From: Salinibacterium sp. NG253
GTDB lineage: Bacteria > Actinomycetota > Actinomycetes > Actinomycetales > Microbacteriaceae
DNA length: 64,000 nt
Reading direction: 5' to 3'
Assembly: GCF_015864945.1 (NCBI RefSeq)
Contig: NZ_JADYWF010000002.1
Span: forward strand, 571,184 to 635,183
Part shown: piece by piece, positions 42,958 to 51,448 of the stretch
Position numbering within the stretch: position 1 is the first letter of the stretch
How the letters are laid out: each line of letters begins with the position of its first letter
Program-made: the position numbers and the translations under genes
Notes under the pieces: generated by a model
Database searches by the model: none
Told to the model about the DNA's origin: nothing
What the model saw: only the letters and a program-made list of their open reading frames with translations

Positions 42958-43794
42958 GTGACTGATGCACCTATTGGCGTTTTCGACTCCGGAGTCGGTG
43001 GCCTCACCGTAGCCCGAGCGATTATTGACCAGTTGCCGCACGAATCGATTCTGTATGTGGGCGACACTCTGCACTCGCCTTATGGGCCGAAGCCGATTGC
43101 CGATGTGCGCCGCTATTCCCTTGAAATCATGGATCGCCTCGTCGACGACGGCGTGAAGTTACTTGTGATCGCCTGCAACACAGCCTCGGCTGCGATGCTT
43201 CGGGATGCCCGCGAGCGGTACACCGAGGCGCGCGGCATCGAAGTGGTCGAAGTGATCCAGCCCGCTACGAGGGCGGCAGTGCGTCAGACCCGCAATGGTC
43301 GAGTCGGAGTGATTGGCACCGAGGGCACGATCAAGTCGCGTGCTTACGAAGATGCCTTTGCTGCGGCATCCGGCATCGAATTGTTCACGCAGGCCTGCCC
43401 CCGTTTTGTGGAGTTCGTGGAAGCCGGCATCACAACCGGGCCAGAAGTTCTTGCTGTCGCCGAAGAATATTTGGCGCCGCTGAAGGCCGCCGAGATCGAC
43501 ACGCTCGTGCTCGGCTGCACCCACTACCCGCACATTTCTGCCGCGATTCAGTACGTGATGGGGCGGGATGTCACGCTCGTCTCGAGTGCGGAAGAAACCG
43601 CCTACGACGTCTACAACACTCTGGTTGCGCACAATCTGCTGCGCGATTCCACGGAACCCGCTCGCCACGCCTTCGAGGCGACCGGCCCAGATAAGCAGGG
43701 TTTCACCAGTCTGGCTTCCCGCTTCATGGGGCCAAACATCGTGCGCGTCGAGACCTTCGAAACCGGCGCAATTAACCTGCCGCAGCTCCCGTAG
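42958..43794 (+). CDS. murI: Glutamate racemase
   Basis: A 278-residue cofactor-independent racemase providing D-glutamate for peptidoglycan. The two catalytic Cys are in VIACNTASA and LGCTHYPH, and the opening [17 protein letters not shown] is diagnostic. I begin at the GTG at 42958, 13 bases after a GAAG-like site; the frame is open upstream but gives a non-family tail. It leads the murI-rph-rdgB run. Confidence 0.94.
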   Translation: MTDAPIGVFDSGVGGLTVARAIIDQLPHESILYVGDTLHSPYGPKPIADVRRYSLEIMDRLVDDGVKLLVIACNTASAAMLRDARERYTEARGIEVVEVIQPATRAAVRQTRNGRVGVIGTEGTIKSRAYEDAFAAASGIELFTQACPRFVEFVEAGITTGPEVLAVAEEYLAPLKAAEIDTLVLGCTHYPHISAAIQYVMGRDVTLVSSAEETAYDVYNTLVAHNLLRDSTEPARHAFEATGPDKQGFTSLASRFMGPNIVRVETFETGAINLPQLP

Positions 43795-43849
43795 CGAGCG
43801 CCCCTAACGAACACCAGATTTCACCGATAGACCGATAGAGAGTAGAAAC

Positions 43850-44599
43850 ATGACCCGTCACGATGGCCGCGAAAACAACGAACTGCGCGAAGTAACAATC
43901 GAGCGCGGATGGAGCGACCAGGCTGAGGGCTCAGCGCTAATCTCGTTCGGCAAGACGAAGGTGCTGTGCACGGCATCCTTCACCAATGGTGTTCCGCGCT
44001 GGATGGCAGGCAAGGGCAAGGGTTGGGTCACGGCCGAGTACTCGATGCTTCCGCGCAGCACGAACAGCCGTATGGACCGCGAGGCCGTCAAGGGCAAGGT
44101 CGGCGGCCGCACACACGAAATCTCGCGCCTCATAGGCCGCAGCCTTCGCGCTGTCGTCGACATGAAGGCGCTCGGCGAAAACACGATCGTGATCGACTGT
44201 GACGTTCTTCAGGCCGATGGCGGAACCCGCACAGCAGCTATCACTGGTGCCTACATTGCGCTCGCTGACGCCATCGAGTGGGGCCGTGAGAAGAAGTTCA
44301 TCGGCAAGAACTCGAAGGCACTCTTCGATTCGCTCGCCGCAGTGAGCGTCGGAATCATAGACGGTGAGCCAATGCTCGACCTCGCCTACGTTGAAGACGT
44401 GCGCGCCGAGACCGACATGAACGTCGTTGTCACCGGTCGCGGATTGTTCGTTGAGGTTCAGGGCACAGCCGAAGGCGCACCCTTCGACCGCCGCGAACTC
44501 GACTCGTTGCTCGACCTCGCTCTCGCTGGCGGTACGCAGCTCACCGCGATTCAAGCCGCGACTCTCGGCCAGAGCAGCACCACTCTCACTGGCGCGTAA
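43850..44599 (+). CDS. rph: Ribonuclease PH
   Basis: A 249-residue phosphate-dependent 3' exoribonuclease that matures tRNA 3' ends. The opening [10 protein letters not shown], phosphate-binding RSLRAVVDM and conserved [18 protein letters not shown] are all present, as is the [16 protein letters not shown] block. Length is normal for the family. It ends two bases before rdgB, a gene order frequently seen in bacteria. Confidence 0.95.
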   Translation: MTRHDGRENNELREVTIERGWSDQAEGSALISFGKTKVLCTASFTNGVPRWMAGKGKGWVTAEYSMLPRSTNSRMDREAVKGKVGGRTHEISRLIGRSLRAVVDMKALGENTIVIDCDVLQADGGTRTAAITGAYIALADAIEWGREKKFIGKNSKALFDSLAAVSVGIIDGEPMLDLAYVEDVRAETDMNVVVTGRGLFVEVQGTAEGAPFDRRELDSLLDLALAGGTQLTAIQAATLGQSSTTLTGA

Positions 44600-44601
44600 T
44601 C

Positions 44602-45231
44602 GTGCGCATCGTTCTCGCCACCCACAACGCTCACAAAGTTGCCGAGCTGCGCCGCATTCTTGGCCCAGCACTCGACGGCCTCGAACTCGTCGCCTACGAC
44701 GGGCCCGAGCCGGTTGAAGACGGCGACACGTTCCAAGCCAACGCGCTGATCAAAGCGCGGGCTGCTGCTGCCCACACCGGGCTGCCGGCGCTGGCTGATG
44801 ATTCCGGAATCTGTGTTGACGCGCTGGGCGGTGCCCCCGGCATCCACTCGGCTCGGTATGCGGGAACGCGCAACGATGTCGACAACCTCGAACTGCTGTT
44901 GGCAAACATGGTCGGCAGGGATGACCGCGCCGCCCAGTTTGCCTGTGCGGCAGCGTTCGTGGTTCCCGCCAGTGTTGCTGGCACCGCCGGCACCGCTGGC
45001 GCTCCCGAAGCCGAAGCTCACGAGTTCGTGGAGCTTGCACTCTGGCCGGGCACCGTGGCAACCGAGCGGAGCGGAACTGAGGGCTTCGGCTACGACCCAA
45101 TCTTCTGTCCGGATGGGCAGCCGGGAACATCCGCTGACCTCACCTCTGACCAGAAGGATGCGCTCAGCCACCGGGCCCAAGCATTCGCCGCGATCATGCC
45201 GATCGTGCGCACTCAACTGCTGGGCGACTAA
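44602..45231 (+). CDS. rdgB: XTP/dITP diphosphatase (RdgB/HAM1)
   Basis: A 209-residue NTP pyrophosphatase that removes non-canonical purine nucleotides. The N-terminal ATHNAHKVAELRRIL, ALADDSGICVDALGG with its catalytic Asp, and TEGFGYDPIF are diagnostic. It starts at GTG immediately after rph. An Ala/Gly/Thr-rich loop at about 110-130 (PASVAGTAGTAGAPE) is an insertion not present in E. coli RdgB. Confidence 0.93.
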   Translation: MRIVLATHNAHKVAELRRILGPALDGLELVAYDGPEPVEDGDTFQANALIKARAAAAHTGLPALADDSGICVDALGGAPGIHSARYAGTRNDVDNLELLLANMVGRDDRAAQFACAAAFVVPASVAGTAGTAGAPEAEAHEFVELALWPGTVATERSGTEGFGYDPIFCPDGQPGTSADLTSDQKDALSHRAQAFAAIMPIVRTQLLGD

Positions 45232-45305
45232 CCGCAGCCTACCGATCAGCGGCGAGTATTTGCGCTGCGGTCTCGGCGCCGAGCGCAACAACGTAGGGTT
45301 GAGGC

Positions 45306-45851
45306 GTGTCTGAACATGATGATCCCCACGCAGTAGATCTTGAACTCCCCATCGCAGCCCGCATTACGGCCGCGAGCGAACGCCATGGCGAAGCCGTCAT
45401 TGTCGAACGTGCCGTCTCTCTCATCGAGGGCAACAACGAGGGCAAAGAGTTCCTGCTGATTGTCGGCGGTGAGCATGCTCAGGGCATCCTCGACGGAGCT
45501 CCGGTGCTCTACTGGCCCGAGTTGTGGGGAACGCGCGCGCTACTGCACGCCTGGAATGACAGCGCAGCGGATGCCGTACTCGCCGCTCTCAGCAATCAAG
45601 CGTGGCGGGTGCGCGAGATGGCAACGCGTGTTGTTGCTACTCGACGACTCGACGCTCGCGAGCAGCTTCTGGCGCTCCTGACGGACGACACTGCCCGCGT
45701 TCGCGCGTCCGCAGCTCGTGCCCTCGGAACAGTAGGGTCGCTCGATGTCGTTGAGGCGATCTCTGAGCTTGTGAAAGACGAAGACATTGAGGTTCGCCGC
45801 GCTGCTCAGCAGGCCGTGACCGCCATCCGTAAGCGTTCGCCTCAGCAATAG
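45306..45851 (+). CDS. HEAT-repeat protein
   Basis: A 181-residue protein. Residues 1-75 form an unrecognised domain. The C-terminal half has repeats typical of PBS-lyase/HEAT type: NQAWRVREMATRVVATRRL, DDTARVRASAARALGTVGS, DEDIEVRRAAQQAVTAIRK. Each is about 31 residues. Such repeats bind proteins. The GTG start and short gap from rdgB suggest it may be the last gene of that run. Partner unknown. Confidence 0.75.
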   Translation: MSEHDDPHAVDLELPIAARITAASERHGEAVIVERAVSLIEGNNEGKEFLLIVGGEHAQGILDGAPVLYWPELWGTRALLHAWNDSAADAVLAALSNQAWRVREMATRVVATRRLDAREQLLALLTDDTARVRASAARALGTVGSLDVVEAISELVKDEDIEVRRAAQQAVTAIRKRSPQQ

Positions 45852-45862
45852 CGGCTTCTGGC

Positions 45863-46663
45863 CTAGTCGTCGAAGTCTTGGTTGAAGTCTTTGGGGTGCA
45901 GGGCTAGCTTTTCTGCTTCAGTGTCGTCGAGAGCCTCGGCGCGGCCCGTTTCGCGCGCCTTTTTCGCTTTGTAGGACGAGCGGAAGTAGTGGTACGCCGT
46001 CGGTAGCACCGTGAGGGTTACCGCGGCGAGCAGGATCAGGTCGATGTATTCGACAATGAAATCGCTGAGCCACGGAATGTACCCGAGCAAGTAGCCGCCG
46101 AAGGTGAGCCCGGAGCCCCAGATGAGAGCGCCGATCGCGTTGTAGAGCGAGTACTTGCGGTAGTCCATGTGGCCGACGCCCGCCGCGACCGGTGCGAAGG
46201 TGCGCACGATCGGAACAAATCGAGCCATGATGACGGCGAGGCCGCCGAAGCGGGTGAAGAAAGCGTTGGTGCGTTTGACGTTTTCGACGCTAAAGAGACC
46301 TGTCTCTTTTCGTTCAAAGATCTTGGGGCCCACTTTGTGCCCAATGAGATAACCGACCTCACCGCCGAGGAAGGCGGCAAGGCTCACCGCCAAACAGACC
46401 CACCAGATGTCGTACTCGATGACGCCGGCAAAGGTGAGAACACCGGTGATGAGAAGCAGCGTGTCGCCAGGAAGAAAGAATCCAACGAGGAGCCCGGTCT
46501 CGGCAAAGACAATGAATGCCACGCCCAGCAGCGCGAATGCCCCAAACCCGGTAATCAGGTTTTGGGGATCGAGCCAAGGGATGATGGCGGTGCCTACCAA
46601 GGGGTTTTCTCCAGAATCGTCGGCTAGGTGCGCGTAGTCGGCGACGTTAGCGATGTACGTCAC
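45863..46663 (-). CDS. DedA-family membrane protein
   Basis: A 266-residue DedA protein with about five helices. Diagnostic: FAETGLLVGFFLPGDTLLLITG, GGEVGYLIGHKVGP and RFVPIVRTFAPVAAGVGHMDYRKYSLYNAIGALIWG, with the conserved Arg residues linked to lipid flipping (undecaprenyl phosphate or phosphatidylethanolamine in other bacteria). The frame is open to 46714; I take the GTG at 46663 because the predicted sequence upstream is not family-like, but no ribosome site settles it. Tail acidic. Confidence 0.85.
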   Translation of the reverse strand: MTYIANVADYAHLADDSGENPLVGTAIIPWLDPQNLITGFGAFALLGVAFIVFAETGLLVGFFLPGDTLLLITGVLTFAGVIEYDIWWVCLAVSLAAFLGGEVGYLIGHKVGPKIFERKETGLFSVENVKRTNAFFTRFGGLAVIMARFVPIVRTFAPVAAGVGHMDYRKYSLYNAIGALIWGSGLTFGGYLLGYIPWLSDFIVEYIDLILLAAVTLTVLPTAYHYFRSSYKAKKARETGRAEALDDTEAEKLALHPKDFNQDFDD

Positions 46664-46803
46664 AGAGTAACGCGTGCTGGGGAGGGTTCGCTGTGGGGGA
46701 TACCCCCGTATCACCGGTTACGGTGACGCGCGCGAGCTTTGCGTCCCGGCTGTGTGCACTACCGTTCAACACCGCTGTGCTCGCGGTCGCGATGCGATCT
46801 ATG

Positions 46804-46888
46804 TGGTGCGGAAGGCGGGACTTGAACCCGCACGCTCGAAAGCACAGGAACCTAAATCCTGCGTGTATACCAATTTCACCACTCCCGC
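46804..46888 (-). tRNA. tRNA-Leu (anticodon UAG)
   Basis: The acceptor arms GCGGGAG and CTTCCGC pair, with an encoded CCA end. The anticodon stem CAGGA / TCCTG encloses loop TTTAGGT, giving anticodon UAG, which reads CUA. The long variable arm (GTGCTTTCGAGCGT) is that of a type II tRNA and identifies leucine. The T-arm GCGGGTTCAAGTCCCGC is intact. Confidence 0.95.
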
Positions 46889-47029
46889 TGGCCGGATAAT
46901 CTTATCGCGACTCGGGCGGCTGTGTTTGCGCCTATGGGATTGCTTCAACTTTGCTGTGCACGGCCCCGTTGGCCCCGCCATCCTCGTGTTTTTGGAGGTG
47001 GAGGGTGTAATTTATGTAGTGTCTTCCCT

Positions 47030-47083
47030 ATGGAGACGATGTCCGCGATTGCGCCTTCCAAGAGCCCTGTGAGCCACAGCTAG
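47030..47083 (+). other. Short upstream ORF in frame with the oxygenase
   Basis: ATG at 47030 starts a 17-codon frame (METMSAIAPSKSPVSHS) that ends at TAG 47081-47083, in the same frame as the oxygenase. It could be a leader peptide or a relic of a longer start. There is a -10-like TAATTT at 47008-47013. Confidence 0.3.
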
Positions 47084-47110
47084 CGCATCGCACGAAGCAA
47101 GGAGAGCGAC

Positions 47111-48097
47111 ATTACCGTTCACGAGCTCCAATCGAGCCTGTTCACCCTCGACTCGGCCACTGCCGAAGCGATCCGTACCGCTGCCGAGCGCATTACTGCG
47201 CACCCTAATGAGAACCCGGATGACTTCGGTCGCCAGGCTCTCGCTGCAGCGTTCAGTTTGCCTGAAGAGGTCCGTGCGGCTGTTTTGAATTTTGCTGAAG
47301 TCGGTTCTGAAGCCGGCATCATGGTTGTGCGCGGTCTGTATGTCGACGAAGACCTCACGGACACCCCGCTCGACAACAAGAGCGGCCTGGGCGCCGGCAC
47401 CATCTTCGCGAAAGAAATGGGCATGCTTGCTCACCTCCTCGGCAGCATGGTTGCCTACGAGGCTGAGGGCAATGGCCACCTGATCCAAGACATGGTCCCC
47501 AACCCGAAGCTTGCTGTAACTCAGCAGTCGCAGGGCTCGAAGGTGGAGCTCGAAGCTCACACCGAGCAGTGCTTCTCCGATTTCAAGCCTGACTACGTGA
47601 TCCTTGGCGCCCTTCGCGGCGACGAGAATGCCAAGACGTATGCGTTCTCGGGTCGCAAGCTTGTTGCCCAGATGACTCCTGAAGAGGTTGCCAAGCTGCG
47701 CCAGCCGCTGTGGGCAACCACGATCGACGAGTCGTTCCAGCCGTACATTCCTCACCCGGATGCCGTTCGTGGCCCGTTCCCGATCATCACCGGTCCAGAG
47801 GACGACCCGTACATCCTCGTTGACCAGGACCTCATGCACGGCATCACCGCTGAGGCTCAGCGTCTGCTCGGCAAGGTAGTCGAGACCTACATTGAGCACC
47901 GCGACGCCCACGTGCTGCAGCCGGGCGACCTGCTGATGCTCGACAACCTGCGCGCCATGCACGGTCGTTCGATGTATGCCCCTCGCTTCGATGGCAAAGA
48001 CCGCTTCATTGCGCGTGGCTTCGTCGTGCGCGACCGCCGCAAGCTCTGGCCTCAGCTGCTCGAAGACCGCCGCACCCTCGCTGCGGTCCACAGCTAA
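47111..48097 (+). CDS. Clavaminate-synthase-like Fe(II)/2-oxoglutarate oxygenase, apparent ATT start
   Basis: A 328-residue protein of the clavaminate synthase / amino acid hydroxylase family. Iron ligands: HTE in VELEAHTEQCFSD and the distal His in NLRAMHGRSMYAP; 2-oxoglutarate-binding Arg in KDRFIARGFV. Blocks align with clavaminate synthase (LYVDEDLTDTP, FKPDYVILGAL, LQPGDLLMLDN). No ATG, GTG or TTG occurs between the in-frame TAG at 47081 and codon 47258. AAGGAG at 47099-47104 lies six bases before ATT at 47111, and this length fits the family; a TTG at 47258 would remove 49 residues. Substrate probably a free amino acid; unproven. Confidence 0.75.
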   Translation: MTVHELQSSLFTLDSATAEAIRTAAERITAHPNENPDDFGRQALAAAFSLPEEVRAAVLNFAEVGSEAGIMVVRGLYVDEDLTDTPLDNKSGLGAGTIFAKEMGMLAHLLGSMVAYEAEGNGHLIQDMVPNPKLAVTQQSQGSKVELEAHTEQCFSDFKPDYVILGALRGDENAKTYAFSGRKLVAQMTPEEVAKLRQPLWATTIDESFQPYIPHPDAVRGPFPIITGPEDDPYILVDQDLMHGITAEAQRLLGKVVETYIEHRDAHVLQPGDLLMLDNLRAMHGRSMYAPRFDGKDRFIARGFVVRDRRKLWPQLLEDRRTLAAVHS

Positions 48098-48116
48098 GAG
48101 GCTCAGCGCAAGCTAG

Positions 48117-48962
48117 CTAGTTCGTAACGACGCGGGTCGTCTGCTCCGGCAGGCGGCCCGCGTTTGTGCGTTTTGGGGTGATGGCGAGGAAGAGTGCGGC
48201 GACGATGCAGAGCTGGCCGAAGATGCCCAGAAGCATGCCGGCGCTTGACTCATCCCCACCTCCGATCGCGAAGGTATCGGCCAGCCCCATGCCCATGGAG
48301 AAGCCAGCGAACCAGTGGAAGAAGATCGCGGCGCTCAGGAGCGCGAGGCTCGCTACGAGCATCCCGCGCAGAGTAATAATGTTGGCGAATACCCGTGACG
48401 TTGTGATGGCGGCAAACACCACCGCCGCGAGGGGCCAGAAAATGGCCCACATCCACGAAAAGACTTCGCCTTGGAGTTCCCCCGCGGCATCCATCGCTGC
48501 ATAAATTTCATCGAGCGAAAGTTCCGGAACTTTCGCGAGCGGGTTCCACACGTAAATATTTACGATACCGATAGCGACGATGGCGATCGTGGCCGCTATG
48601 GTGGCTAGGCCGATCACCAATCGAGCTCGTCGAGCGTGCGGCGCGCGTTCGGGGACTCTGAGAGTTTTGTGGTCGTCGATCTCAGTTGCTGTTGCCTGTG
48701 GCGGCGCAGCCGACTGAGGAGTTGCGGCTCGCGCACGAATGGCGAACCACGTCATGACGACTCCGAACGCAAGCAGCGCTATCGCGAATACGCCGACCGC
48801 TGCGCCAACCGCGGTAACCACGACGGGGAAATCGAGCACGGCAGGAGCGCCGAGGCCATAAAAGCCCCAGAGAAGCTGATTAGCGCCCAGAAGTCCAGCG
48901 CTGAGATACGCGGCGGTAGCCCACCGCGCGAAACGTGACGCGGGCGACGAAAACGGAGTCAT
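48117..48962 (-). CDS. Membrane protein of unknown function
   Basis: A 281-residue protein with about six hydrophobic segments (around residues 15-35, 42-70, 115-140, 172-190, 200-225, 240-265). Between helices two and three is a polar linker rich in Ala, Pro, Arg and charged residues. A short acidic loop LSLDEIYAAMDAAGELQGE lies between helices three and four. I recognise no family. It is convergent with the oxygenase, with 19 bases between the stops, so it is not in that unit. Confidence 0.65.
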   Translation of the reverse strand: MTPFSSPASRFARWATAAYLSAGLLGANQLLWGFYGLGAPAVLDFPVVVTAVGAAVGVFAIALLAFGVVMTWFAIRARAATPQSAAPPQATATEIDDHKTLRVPERAPHARRARLVIGLATIAATIAIVAIGIVNIYVWNPLAKVPELSLDEIYAAMDAAGELQGEVFSWMWAIFWPLAAVVFAAITTSRVFANIITLRGMLVASLALLSAAIFFHWFAGFSMGMGLADTFAIGGGDESSAGMLLGIFGQLCIVAALFLAITPKRTNAGRLPEQTTRVVTN

Positions 48963-49053
48963 GCCGACACTCTAAGCCAGCGGCATCCGAAATCAAGGAT
49001 TATTCAGTCGAGGGGTGAGCCGGGCAATATGCCCACCCTCTCGGCTGAAGTTG

Positions 49054-50010
49054 TTAGCGCTTGTGGCGTCCGCGGAGTCGTGCGAAGAGGCCCTGAGGTG
49101 CCGGCGCTGGTGCCGGAGTGTCAGTTTCGTCTTCGCTGGCACCGGGCAGGATGCGCAGGATGTTCATGAGGCTCAGTGCTGCCAGGAGCGAGTGTGCCTC
49201 ATTAGGCAGAGTTTCAGCGATTGCTGAAAGTTCTTTAGCCGAGAGCGGTGCATGGCTCAGGATTGAGGTCATGCGCAGCTGGTCGGCATCGTGCGGAAGA
49301 TTCGTGATGTTCGGCCAGCGACGCAGGCGGTAGCGCGCGCCATCGGTGAGCCAAGGCGCGGGGGTGTGAGCGTAACCGGTGGTGCCGATCATCCATAGCA
49401 GCGGGTTGAGGTCGAAACCGGCACCCGTTGGCATGATCACTTCTTCGCGGATGTGACTACGCACATTGATGCTGACGGGATGCGTTGGGAAGTCGGTGAT
49501 TTCAGCTTTCCACCAGTAGGCGCGCTCGTTCACATCGATCACGAGCATCGGGAAGCTGGATGAGGTGATTGACAATACAGTCGGCTGCGCGCTGCTGGAC
49601 GCAATCTTGATTGCTTCCGCAACCTGCGCCCACTCAGAAGCGAGAACTGACTGGTCGAAGTCATCTTCGGCTGTTTCTCCGACGAATCCGACGGTGGGGT
49701 CGCCGGCGATTGCCGAGTCAACTGCTTGCTCGGGCGATGGCGCCTCGAGCTGACGGAGCGTGCTGGCCAACGTCGGCTCAGGCGTCGTTTCGTGCGCGAT
49801 CGGCGTCGTTGCGGTGACGGGCTGAACGGAATCTTCGAGCTCGTCGTCGGTGGGGTCGGCAAAGTCGACATCGACCAGCTGGTGCACGAGTGGTGCGCGT
49901 GCTCCAGAGATCTGGTCAGTCCAGGTGTGGTTATCCCACCAGCGCAGCTGGGGGAGGCCAAGCGGGTCGGGGTACCAGCCGGCGGGGATGTTGGTTGTGT
50001 ATGTAGTCAT
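49054..50010 (-). CDS. DUF2510-domain protein of a GTPase module
   Basis: A 318-residue protein. Residues 1-45 are a DUF2510 domain (PAGWYPDPLGLPQLRWWDNHTWT), a short Trp-rich module common in actinobacterial membrane-linked proteins. A long acidic Thr/Ala/Glu-rich linker follows. Residues about 150-225 form an unrecognised alpha/beta region. Residues about 240-300 (HDADQLRMTSILSHAPLSAKELSAIAETLPNEAHSLL) look like a winged-helix, recalling DUF742 proteins of conservons. I start at the ATG at 50010, with GGAGG seven bases upstream; the GTG at 50016 would sit too close to it. It follows the GTPase and Roadblock genes on the same strand. Confidence 0.65.
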   Translation of the reverse strand: MTTYTTNIPAGWYPDPLGLPQLRWWDNHTWTDQISGARAPLVHQLVDVDFADPTDDELEDSVQPVTATTPIAHETTPEPTLASTLRQLEAPSPEQAVDSAIAGDPTVGFVGETAEDDFDQSVLASEWAQVAEAIKIASSSAQPTVLSITSSSFPMLVIDVNERAYWWKAEITDFPTHPVSINVRSHIREEVIMPTGAGFDLNPLLWMIGTTGYAHTPAPWLTDGARYRLRRWPNITNLPHDADQLRMTSILSHAPLSAKELSAIAETLPNEAHSLLAALSLMNILRILPGASEDETDTPAPAPAPQGLFARLRGRHKR

Positions 50011-50085
50011 CTTCACGCCTCCTGCGTGAATTGGTGTGCGTGCCGAGGGTGCATCGCGGTCGTGCTTGGGGTAAAAATCCTCGAG

Positions 50086-50241
50086 TCAGAATATGATCTG
50101 CGGGTTAGACAAGTGATCGCATTCTGTTCGTAGTTCCTGGTCCTTCTGCGGGTGTTTCGGGTAGTGCTTGCTCAGGTACTGCGTGTGCGGGTTGTACGGG
50201 TTGTGCGAGTAGTTCGGGGCCTTCGGGTTTTCGGTTTGTTC
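50086..50241 (-). other. In-frame coding-like extension after the Roadblock stop
   Basis: Directly after the TAA of the Roadblock gene, the same frame continues for 51 codons to a TGA. It encodes a Pro/Tyr/Asn/His-rich peptide with NPKAPNYSHNPYNPHTQY and HYPKHPQKDQ. From the fifth to the 35th codon nearly every third base is G or C, as in real genes here. It may be a relic or be made by stop readthrough. Confidence 0.35.
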
Positions 50242-50643
50242 TTAGTTCGCCATCAATAAGGTCTTGAGCCTTCGCGCGGTTCGGCGCGCGGCGGTCAGCG
50301 ATATGCCGATGGTTTCTTTGTCGGTGAAGAGGGCTGCGAGTACCAGCGGGTGGTCGTCGACTCGCACTTGCACGACGTGGCCATGAGCGGCCGCGACGAT
50401 CACAAACTCGTTATCTCCGAGCTGCAATTCTCTAGCGACAGCATCGGCGAGGGCCTGAGTTGAACTGGCCATGCTCGCGAATCGATTGCTGTCAAATTCT
50501 TTACCGGCTACCGAAACAACGCTGAATCCGTCTTCTGTCAGAAGGGATGCGTAGCGAAGTGACGGTGCTAAATCACGAAGTCCACCCAAGGCAAGTTCGC
50601 CTCGGACGATGTACTTGGAGTCGAGGTGGGGAGCGAGAGTCAT
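50242..50643 (-). CDS. Roadblock/LC7-domain protein
   Basis: A 133-residue Roadblock/LC7 protein, the fold of MglB and CvnB that acts as a GTPase activator or scaffold. Pattern: LAPSLRYASLLTEDGFSVVSVAG, SSTQALADAVARELQLGDNEFVIVAAAHGHVVQVRV, LVLAALFTDKETIGISLTAARRTARRL. The ATG overlaps the GTPase stop by four bases, so the two are made together. The frame continues after the stop, described separately. Likely partner: the MglA-like GTPase. Confidence 0.78.
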   Translation of the reverse strand: MTLAPHLDSKYIVRGELALGGLRDLAPSLRYASLLTEDGFSVVSVAGKEFDSNRFASMASSTQALADAVARELQLGDNEFVIVAAAHGHVVQVRVDDHPLVLAALFTDKETIGISLTAARRTARRLKTLLMAN

Positions 50644-51230
50644 CGTGCTCTCCGTCCACCGGAACCGACGCCGACACCGATGCTGTCGGCGACGGCTTGC
50701 TTGAGCTCGATGTTGGCGATGAGCGTCATGAGGAGCGTCATCATCTCTTCCTGAGAGCGAGCATCCACGGTAAGTACCGGGATCATCACGTCAGGCATTT
50801 CATCGGCAAGAGCGTTGGCGTATTCCTCGATCAGCGCGCGGGGCACGAGGTCGGCCCGCGTGAGACCGATCACAATTCCGCCGCGCTCGTAGAGGGCGAA
50901 GAATTCTTTGACGTATTCGATGGCGGTCTCGACAGGATTGTCGGCATCCGCATTCACCAGCAGCAGTACGCCCTCGGCACGTTCGGCGAGAATCGTCCAC
51001 ATGAAGTCGAATCGACGTTGGCCGGGAACGCCATACAGGCGAACTTTCTCGGCCTCGTTGATCCCGATTTCGCCGTAGTCGAGAGCCACCGTGGTGGTGG
51101 GCTTGTCGGCAACGCTTCGGTCGCTATTTGCGGCCTCCGTGCTGACGACATCGATCTCGCTGAGGGCGCGAATAGCGGAGGTCTTGCCGGCGCCCATTGG
51201 CCCGGCAAACAGGATTACGTGCTCTGCCAT
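50640..51230 (-). CDS. MglA/CvnD-like small GTPase
   Basis: A 196-residue small GTPase. G1 is FAGPMGAGKTSAI; the G3 region is LYGVPGQRRFDFMW where Asp of DxxG is replaced by Gly, as in conservon GTPases; G4 is LTRADL instead of NKxD. I start at the ATG at 51230, with GGGAGGG five bases upstream. It precedes a Roadblock gene and a DUF2510/winged-helix protein. In Streptomyces conservons (cvn) a sensor kinase, Roadblock, DUF742 and GTPase are found together; here only three parts are present, with no kinase. Possible role: a membrane-bound polarity or signalling switch. Confidence 0.78.
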   Translation of the reverse strand: MAEHVILFAGPMGAGKTSAIRALSEIDVVSTEAANSDRSVADKPTTTVALDYGEIGINEAEKVRLYGVPGQRRFDFMWTILAERAEGVLLLVNADADNPVETAIEYVKEFFALYERGGIVIGLTRADLVPRALIEEYANALADEMPDVMIPVLTVDARSQEEMMTLLMTLIANIELKQAVADSIGVGVGSGGRRAR

Positions 51231-51448
51231 CTGATCCCTCCCCCAGGAGTTCGTTCTACGGTTCTTTCTCACTGAAGCATGCAAGCCCCCGAAGCGGGGT
51301 AGTAGACCCCCGTTTGGGTGTCGTTAACATTTGCCCCCATAAATGCTGACCAGAACGTTCTGTCTGTCCCCTCAAGACGTGCCGTGTTTTCTGGGAAGTC
51401 AGACGATTTTCTAGACCAATTCGGTACTGGTCTCGACGGCACCGGGGG

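Noticed and set aside
47030..48097. Oxygenase as a pseudogene interrupted by the TAG at 47081
   Set aside because: The family N-terminus is complete after ATT 47111 and a well-placed AAGGAG precedes it, so disruption is the less likely reading.
51287..51299. CCCCG-AAG-CGGGG hairpin upstream of the GTPase gene
   Set aside because: Very short and not placed as a terminator for a known gene.
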